Shown piece by piece: positions 21,497 through 25,008 of a stretch of DNA of 25,008 bases. The stretch covers positions 6,489 to 31,496 of the forward strand of contig DDEV01000073.1 of NCBI GenBank assembly GCA_002336855.1. The letters are read 5' to 3'. A model generated the notes under the pieces. That model was not told the origin of the DNA, did no database searches, and worked only from the letters and a program-made list of their open reading frames with translations. Position 1 is the stretch's first letter. Each line of letters starts with the position of its first letter. The position numbers and the translations under genes were made by a program. The stretch is from Leucobacter sp. UBA1945 (GTDB taxonomy: Bacteria; Actinomycetota; Actinomycetes; Actinomycetales; Microbacteriaceae).

Positions 21497-21955
21497 ATGG
21501 TTATTCAGGTCGGCGAAGTCGCCCCAGATTTCACACTTTCGAACCAGCACGGCGAAGAGCTCACGCTCTCAGAGCTCGTGGCCGAGGGCCCGGTCGCGCT
21601 CGTCTTCTTCCCGCTCGCGTTCTCGGGTATCTGCACGGGCGAGCTGTGCGAGCTGCGCGACAACCTGGACGTATTCAACGACGCCAAGGTGCGCCTCGTT
21701 GGCGTGTCGGTCGACTCGGTGTTCTCACTGAAGGTGTGGGCCGAGCAGGAGGGCTACGAGTTCTCGATCCTGTCTGACTTCTGGCCGCACGGCGCCGTCG
21801 CGCGCGAGTACGGTGCGTTCGTCGAAGAGCGCGGCATCGCGACACGCGCAACCGTGATTATTGGCGAGGATCGCAAGGTCTTGGCTTCGTTCGAGACTTC
21901 ACCGGGCGAAGCCCGCGATTTTGCGGCGTATCGCGAGGCCGTCGCCGCCCTGTAG
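21497..21955 (+). CDS. ahpE: Peroxiredoxin, AhpE-like
   Basis: The 152-residue thiol peroxidase has the peroxidatic motif P-L-A-F-S-G-I-C-T with Cys46, and the SDFWPHGAVAREYG segment characteristic of AhpE. M. tuberculosis AhpE is a one-Cys enzyme, but here a second cysteine, Cys51, follows at the C-x4-C spacing of PrxQ/BCP proteins and could act as a resolving cysteine. The ATG at 21497 has a strong AAGGAG site. The gene lies divergent to tdk and upstream of tRNA-Val; in many actinobacteria ahpE lies near aceE, as it does here. Confidence 0.93.
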   Translation: MVIQVGEVAPDFTLSNQHGEELTLSELVAEGPVALVFFPLAFSGICTGELCELRDNLDVFNDAKVRLVGVSVDSVFSLKVWAEQEGYEFSILSDFWPHGAVAREYGAFVEERGIATRATVIIGEDRKVLASFETSPGEARDFAAYREAVAAL

Positions 21956-21973
21956 GGGCTGCGACAAGCGGGG

Positions 21974-22014
21974 TTCGGTCGCGGTTCTGACGCTCGCGTC
22001 AAACCGCGACCGAA
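21974..22014 (+). terminator. Long hairpin terminator after ahpE
   Basis: The arm 21974-21993 is complementary to 21996-22014 except for one bulged C: 19 base pairs around a tiny loop. It begins 19 bases after the ahpE stop codon. No T-run follows, as is common for actinobacterial terminators. It separates ahpE from the tRNA-Val gene. Confidence 0.75.
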
Positions 22015-22083
22015 ATACCCACTAAGCTTGTACGAGTCTGATCTGCAGATACCGAGATAAACGGTAGAAGCAGGTTGACGAGA

Positions 22084-22156
22084 GGGCCTTTAGCTCAGCT
22101 GGTAGAGCGCCACGTTTACACCGTGGATGTCGTCGGTTCGATCCCGGCAGGGCCCA
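22084..22156 (+). tRNA. tRNA-Val (anticodon TAC)
   Basis: A complete cloverleaf of 73 bases: acceptor arms GGGCCTT (22084-22090) and AGGGCCC (22149-22155) with one G-T pair, a D-arm GCTCAGCTGGTAGAGC, an anticodon stem CCACG/CGTGG around loop TTTACAC with anticodon TAC at 22117-22119 (reads GTA and other Val codons), and a T-arm GTCGG-TTCGATC-CCGGC. The discriminator is A and CCA is not encoded (CCG follows). Its segment from the anticodon stem to the T-loop is echoed at 24154-24175. Confidence 0.97.
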
Positions 22157-22190
22157 CCGTATTTCTTGAATAGCACCCACGCTGACCGCG

Positions 22191-23249
22191 CTATCGCGAA
22201 TAGGGCACCGTTGCGAGGGACATCGGTTCTGGGTTCGCCGTCACCCAAGCCACGGCGAGTTCGCCGAGCCTGGCGGTCTGGCGCGGCTCGCCATCGCCCC
22301 CGCGCAACTCTCGAGCGAGCCCCCTGGTCTCTTCGATTTCGTCTGCGCTCAGCGGGTTGCCACTCGCAAAGTGTTCGGGCAGTGAAGCCAGCATCCGCTT
22401 GAAGTCTGAGTCCCAGTTCGCACCGCCGTTCTTCACGATCTCCTGCGAGACTCGAGCCGCGATGCGAATGGCCTCTCCCTGTGCCGTCTTCGCGGCGCCT
22501 TGCGACGGCACGAGCAGCTCCCACAGCTGCTGAAACTGCTGGCGCCACTCCCCCTTCGGCACATGAATTGGTGAAGCTCCGTCGTGCGAGACGCGAGCGC
22601 CAACAGGCGCTACCTCAAACATTTCGTAGAGGCGCGTCAAGCCATCGTCGACCTCGCTCAGAAGATCGGAACTGAAGCCATCGCGGTGAAACTCGAAGGT
22701 CTCGCCGATCTGTTCAACCGCGCGCCGCGCTTCGGGGGTAGCCGAATCTCCCGCTTCGAGCAGCAGTTTTGCTGTATCGGCCATCCGCGCGATGCCAGTG
22801 TTTGCGGTGCGCCTCAGGCCATACAGCAGCGGGGTCTCACCGGAGTCGTTCACTGCCTTCGGGTCTGCTCCGTTTTCGAGCAGAGCGCGAACAGCCTCGG
22901 CTCGTTGGCCACCGGCTGCCGCATGAAGTGGGGTTTCGCCGCGCTGTCTCACAGCCTGCACGTCGGCGCCGAGCGACACGAGCAGTGAGATCTGATCGCT
23001 CCTGCCGAGAGAGGCTCGTTCCATGAGCGGCGTCGTGCCGTAGCTATCGGCAGCATCGACGTCGAGCCCCTGCTGCACCAACCAAACGATCAGCTCGTCA
23101 GGGCACTCGACGAATCCAATCGCGGTGTGTTTCGAGAAACCGCCTCGCGCGTCGAGCAAGCAACGATCGAACACAGCTTTGAGGTCGTCGAGTGATGCGT
23201 GAGTCAACGTCTCCTCAAAATCACTCGGAAGAGTCTTGCGCTTCGCCAT
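22191..23249 (-). CDS. Ankyrin-repeat protein
   Basis: The 352-residue protein has three clear ankyrin repeats: about 70-100 (GTTPLMERASLGRSDQISLLVSLGAD), 103-135 (GETPLHAAAGG...VRALLENGAD) and 136-168 (GETPLLYGL...AKLLLEAG), with a degenerate one before at 40-66. The C-terminal half (about 180-352) is charged, helical and unrecognised. No signal peptide or membrane segment, so cytoplasmic. Ankyrin repeats mediate protein binding, so it may bind a partner such as the divergently encoded 239-residue protein; that is speculative. The ATG at 23247-23249 has a GAGAGG site. It lies just downstream of tRNA-Val on the opposite strand, 34 bases away, at a position usually held by other genes in relatives. 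Confidence 0.88.
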   Translation of the reverse strand: MAKRKTLPSDFEETLTHASLDDLKAVFDRCLLDARGGFSKHTAIGFVECPDELIVWLVQQGLDVDAADSYGTTPLMERASLGRSDQISLLVSLGADVQAVRQRGETPLHAAAGGQRAEAVRALLENGADPKAVNDSGETPLLYGLRRTANTGIARMADTAKLLLEAGDSATPEARRAVEQIGETFEFHRDGFSSDLLSEVDDGLTRLYEMFEVAPVGARVSHDGASPIHVPKGEWRQQFQQLWELLVPSQGAAKTAQGEAIRIAARVSQEIVKNGGANWDSDFKRMLASLPEHFASGNPLSADEIEETRGLARELRGGDGEPRQTARLGELAVAWVTANPEPMSLATVPYSR

Positions 23250-23322
23250 CTCTGCGACCTCTCTGTCTTCTCTGTCAAACTTTAGAGGAGGAAGTAAGCC
23301 GAGTCACACATTGGAACAAACT

Positions 23323-24042
23323 ATGACGATCGAGCTAGTTATTCGCGATGAGCAGGGCCACAAGAAGGCGGTGTCATTCGAGAACCGAATTGACCATCTG
23401 AAATTCGCGACGGCTTTCAACGCAATGTTCAGAAAGCACGTGAGTGAAGACAACACCACGTTCATCATCGAGCGGCCCGACGACAATGAATCACTGACGA
23501 TGGAAACCGCTGTCGGCATCATCGAACGTCGTCGAGGCGATGAACCACCGCAGTACACGCGGTACTACCCCACTGGGGGCGGAATGGCGAACATCTGGGG
23601 CCCTTTCGCAGCCCGAGGATACGCCGCACTCGACGACCTCATGGATTGGATAAATGTCGAATGGGTTTCAGACAGAGCGAGCATCTTGCCCGACGACTCC
23701 TACGTGAACTTCGAACTTGCCGTGGCGGAGGGCTACCGACAGGCTGAACAGCGACGTCGTGAGATCCGCGCGCTTCCGAAGCTCGACCGCAAGGCCCTCG
23801 CGGAATTCTGCAGGATGTGGGGCAATCACGGCCACAACGAATACGACGGCGACACACTCAAATTTCACGTGCTCTTCGACGGCGGATCGGGCGACGACGA
23901 AGCGGTGGATCGCAATAGGTTGATGAGCCTTATCGAAACGCTCGGACTAGAACTCGCAGTGACTCCGCCGAACGCGCCGGAGGGGTCGGTTTGGGTGCAC
24001 GGTGATCCTCGGGTCGATCTCGAGCTCGAAAAGTGGTCTTGA
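23323..24042 (+). CDS. Unrecognised cytoplasmic protein
   Basis: The 239-residue acidic protein has no signal peptide, no membrane segment and no motif I recognise. It begins with a beta-strand-like TIELVIRDEQ, has a central Trp/Gly/Tyr-rich segment (YTRYYPTGGGMANIWGPF, about 80-97), a charged helix (AEGYRQAEQRRREIRAL), and ends with an acidic Gly/Asp stretch. The ATG at 23323 is chosen because family-like sequence starts there; the upstream site (GGAA) is weak, and a strong GAGGAGG at 23285-23291 is too far away to serve it, so a different start between them cannot be excluded. It is divergent from the ankyrin gene, with 73 bases between starts, and may share its regulation. Downstream, 24043-24262 holds no gene, only a partial tRNA echo and the aceE ribosome binding site. 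Confidence 0.75.
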   Translation: MTIELVIRDEQGHKKAVSFENRIDHLKFATAFNAMFRKHVSEDNTTFIIERPDDNESLTMETAVGIIERRRGDEPPQYTRYYPTGGGMANIWGPFAARGYAALDDLMDWINVEWVSDRASILPDDSYVNFELAVAEGYRQAEQRRREIRALPKLDRKALAEFCRMWGNHGHNEYDGDTLKFHVLFDGGSGDDEAVDRNRLMSLIETLGLELAVTPPNAPEGSVWVHGDPRVDLELEKWS

Positions 24043-24153
24043 CCCTTCCTCGCCTAAGCGCGATCCACCGAAGAAAGCATTGACAACAGCCTTTCGAGTT
24101 GCCCTGAAACCGAACTTTTGGATGGTGCCGACATGTGCGGCTGCGATATGCGC

Positions 24154-24175
24154 GTGAATGTCGTCGGTGTTCGAT
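24154..24175 (+). repeat. Degenerate partial copy of tRNA-Val (putative att remnant)
   Basis: Bases 24158-24168 (ATGTCGTCGGT) equal tRNA-Val 22127-22137. The preceding CGTG also matches with one mismatch between, and TCGAT follows after a two-base GT insertion. The match covers the anticodon 3' stem through the T-loop, then ends. It lies on the far side of the ankyrin gene pair from the tRNA. Chance similarity is possible. Confidence 0.4.
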
Positions 24176-24262
24176 AGTCTGGGGGCGGTCTCACTTATCG
24201 GCGGGGCCACGCTCGCGCGGCAAGAACCAGAGCCAGCGCGACACTCGTGAAGGAGCATTATC

Positions 24263-25008
24263 GTGGCTGTGAACACAGAGGATCCGTACGCGCCGGAGAG
24301 CAACGACATCGACCCGCAAGAAACCAGCGAATGGGTTGAGTCGCTTGACGCCGTCGTAGACGAACGCGGCGCTGCCCGCGGTCGAGAGATCATGACGAGC
24401 CTGCTGGCTCGCAGTCGTCAGCTGCACTTGAATGTTCCGCAGGTGCCCACCACCGACTACGTGAACACGATCGCTTCTGAAGACGAGCCCGAGTTTCCGG
24501 GCGACGAAGAGCTCGAGCGCAACTACCGTCGTTGGTTGCGCTGGAACGCGGCGGTCACCGTGCACCGCGCTCAGGCTCCCGGCATCGGCGTCGGCGGCCA
24601 CATCTCGACCTACGGTTCTGCGGCCTCGCTGTACGAGGTCGGCTTCAATCACTTCTTCCGCGGCCAGGATCACCCGGGCGGCGGCGACCAGATCTTCATT
24701 CAGGGGCACGCCTCTCCCGGCGTCTACTCGCGGGCCTTCCTTGAGGGCCGCTTGAGCGAAGAGCAGCTCGATGGCTTCCGCCAGGAGCACTCGCACGCCG
24801 GTGGCGGGCTGCCGAGCTACCCGCACCCCCGCCTGCTGCCGGACTTCTGGCAGTTCCCGACCGTGTCGATGGGTCTTGGGCCGATCAATGCGATCTACCA
24901 GGCACAGCTCAACAAGTACCTCACCAATCGCGGCATCAAGGACGCTTCAGATCAGCACGTCTGGGCGTTCCTCGGTGACGGCGAGATGGACGAGGTCGAG
25001 AGCCGCGG
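24263..25008 (+). CDS. aceE: Pyruvate dehydrogenase E1 component, homodimeric (partial, 3' end beyond window)
   Basis: The open frame runs from the GTG at 24263 to the right edge: 248 codons of an enzyme of about 900 residues. Pyruvate dehydrogenase E1 decarboxylates pyruvate with thiamine diphosphate and passes the acetyl group to the lipoyl E2. The N-terminal region is typical of AceE: NYRRWLRWNAAVTVHRAQ, GVGGHISTYGSAASLYEVGFNHFF, the GHASPGVYSRAFLEGRL loop and the LPSYPHPRLLPDFWQFPTVSMG-type stretch. The thiamine-binding motif GDGEMDE starts at residue 238. AAGGAG at 24250-24255 sits seven bases upstream of the GTG and fixes the start. Usually monocistronic in actinobacteria; upstream is the possible ankyrin islet. 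Confidence 0.96.
   Translation, partial: MAVNTEDPYAPESNDIDPQETSEWVESLDAVVDERGAARGREIMTSLLARSRQLHLNVPQVPTTDYVNTIASEDEPEFPGDEELERNYRRWLRWNAAVTVHRAQAPGIGVGGHISTYGSAASLYEVGFNHFFRGQDHPGGGDQIFIQGHASPGVYSRAFLEGRLSEEQLDGFRQEHSHAGGGLPSYPHPRLLPDFWQFPTVSMGLGPINAIYQAQLNKYLTNRGIKDASDQHVWAFLGDGEMDEVESR

Noticed and set aside
22157..22159. Encoded CCA end of tRNA-Val
   Set aside because: The bases after the discriminator read CCG, so CCA must be added enzymatically.
1..25008. CRISPR arrays, insertion sequences, integrase or transposase genes, rRNA genes
   Set aside because: No regularly spaced repeats, no transposase or recombinase motifs and no rRNA segments were seen anywhere in the window.

Overview
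The window is high-GC DNA with actinobacterial gene content. Several protein signatures and the layout (glnA2-glnE, a DUF164 coiled-coil protein with Nif3, and ahpE near aceE, all partners that also lie in one stretch of the Mycobacterium tuberculosis chromosome) point to an actinobacterium. The SPOR-like small protein and overall style suggest Microbacteriaceae, perhaps a Leucobacter-like organism; that placement is inference. Two genes run off the window: a secreted protein at the left edge and aceE at the right edge.

Left part (1-7288): a minus-strand secreted protein, then the minus-strand nitrogen operon (small SPOR-like protein, glnA2, glnE), divergent from map (methionine aminopeptidase). 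An NAD(P)-binding oxidoreductase follows, divergent from the RNase P RNA gene rnpB.

Centre (7375-10839): rnpB with its terminator, then an islet of about 2.4 kb. Its composition is visibly less GC-rich than the flanks. It is bounded by a direct repeat of the rnpB 3' end (7725-7753 and 10170-10197). It carries two minus-strand genes of unknown function: a single-pass membrane protein with a cytoplasmic helical tail, and a larger protein with a HEPN-like R-x4-H motif. No recombinase is present. This is the best candidate for an undescribed system. A lipoprotein gene lies just beyond the right repeat.

Right-centre (10853-21955) is ordinary chromosome: DUF164/Nif3 operon, a long GapB-type GAPDH with a tandem universal stress protein, a TetR regulator, a coupled M20 peptidase/MFS transporter pair, an SRAP (HMCES/YedK) protein, an Asp/Glu racemase, an acyl-CoA thioesterase-like protein, thymidine kinase and an AhpE-like peroxiredoxin.

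Right end (22084-25008): tRNA-Val(TAC), then a divergent pair (ankyrin protein and an unrecognised protein) sitting where other actinobacteria usually keep a short ahpE-aceE interval, then aceE. A degenerate partial copy of the tRNA lies just before aceE, so this pair may be a second small islet.

A recurring feature is a TAnnnT -10-like box ending 6 or 7 bases before a start codon with no Shine-Dalgarno sequence (map, nif3, SRAP, thioesterase, tdk, M20 peptidase, tetR). This suggests frequent leaderless transcripts.
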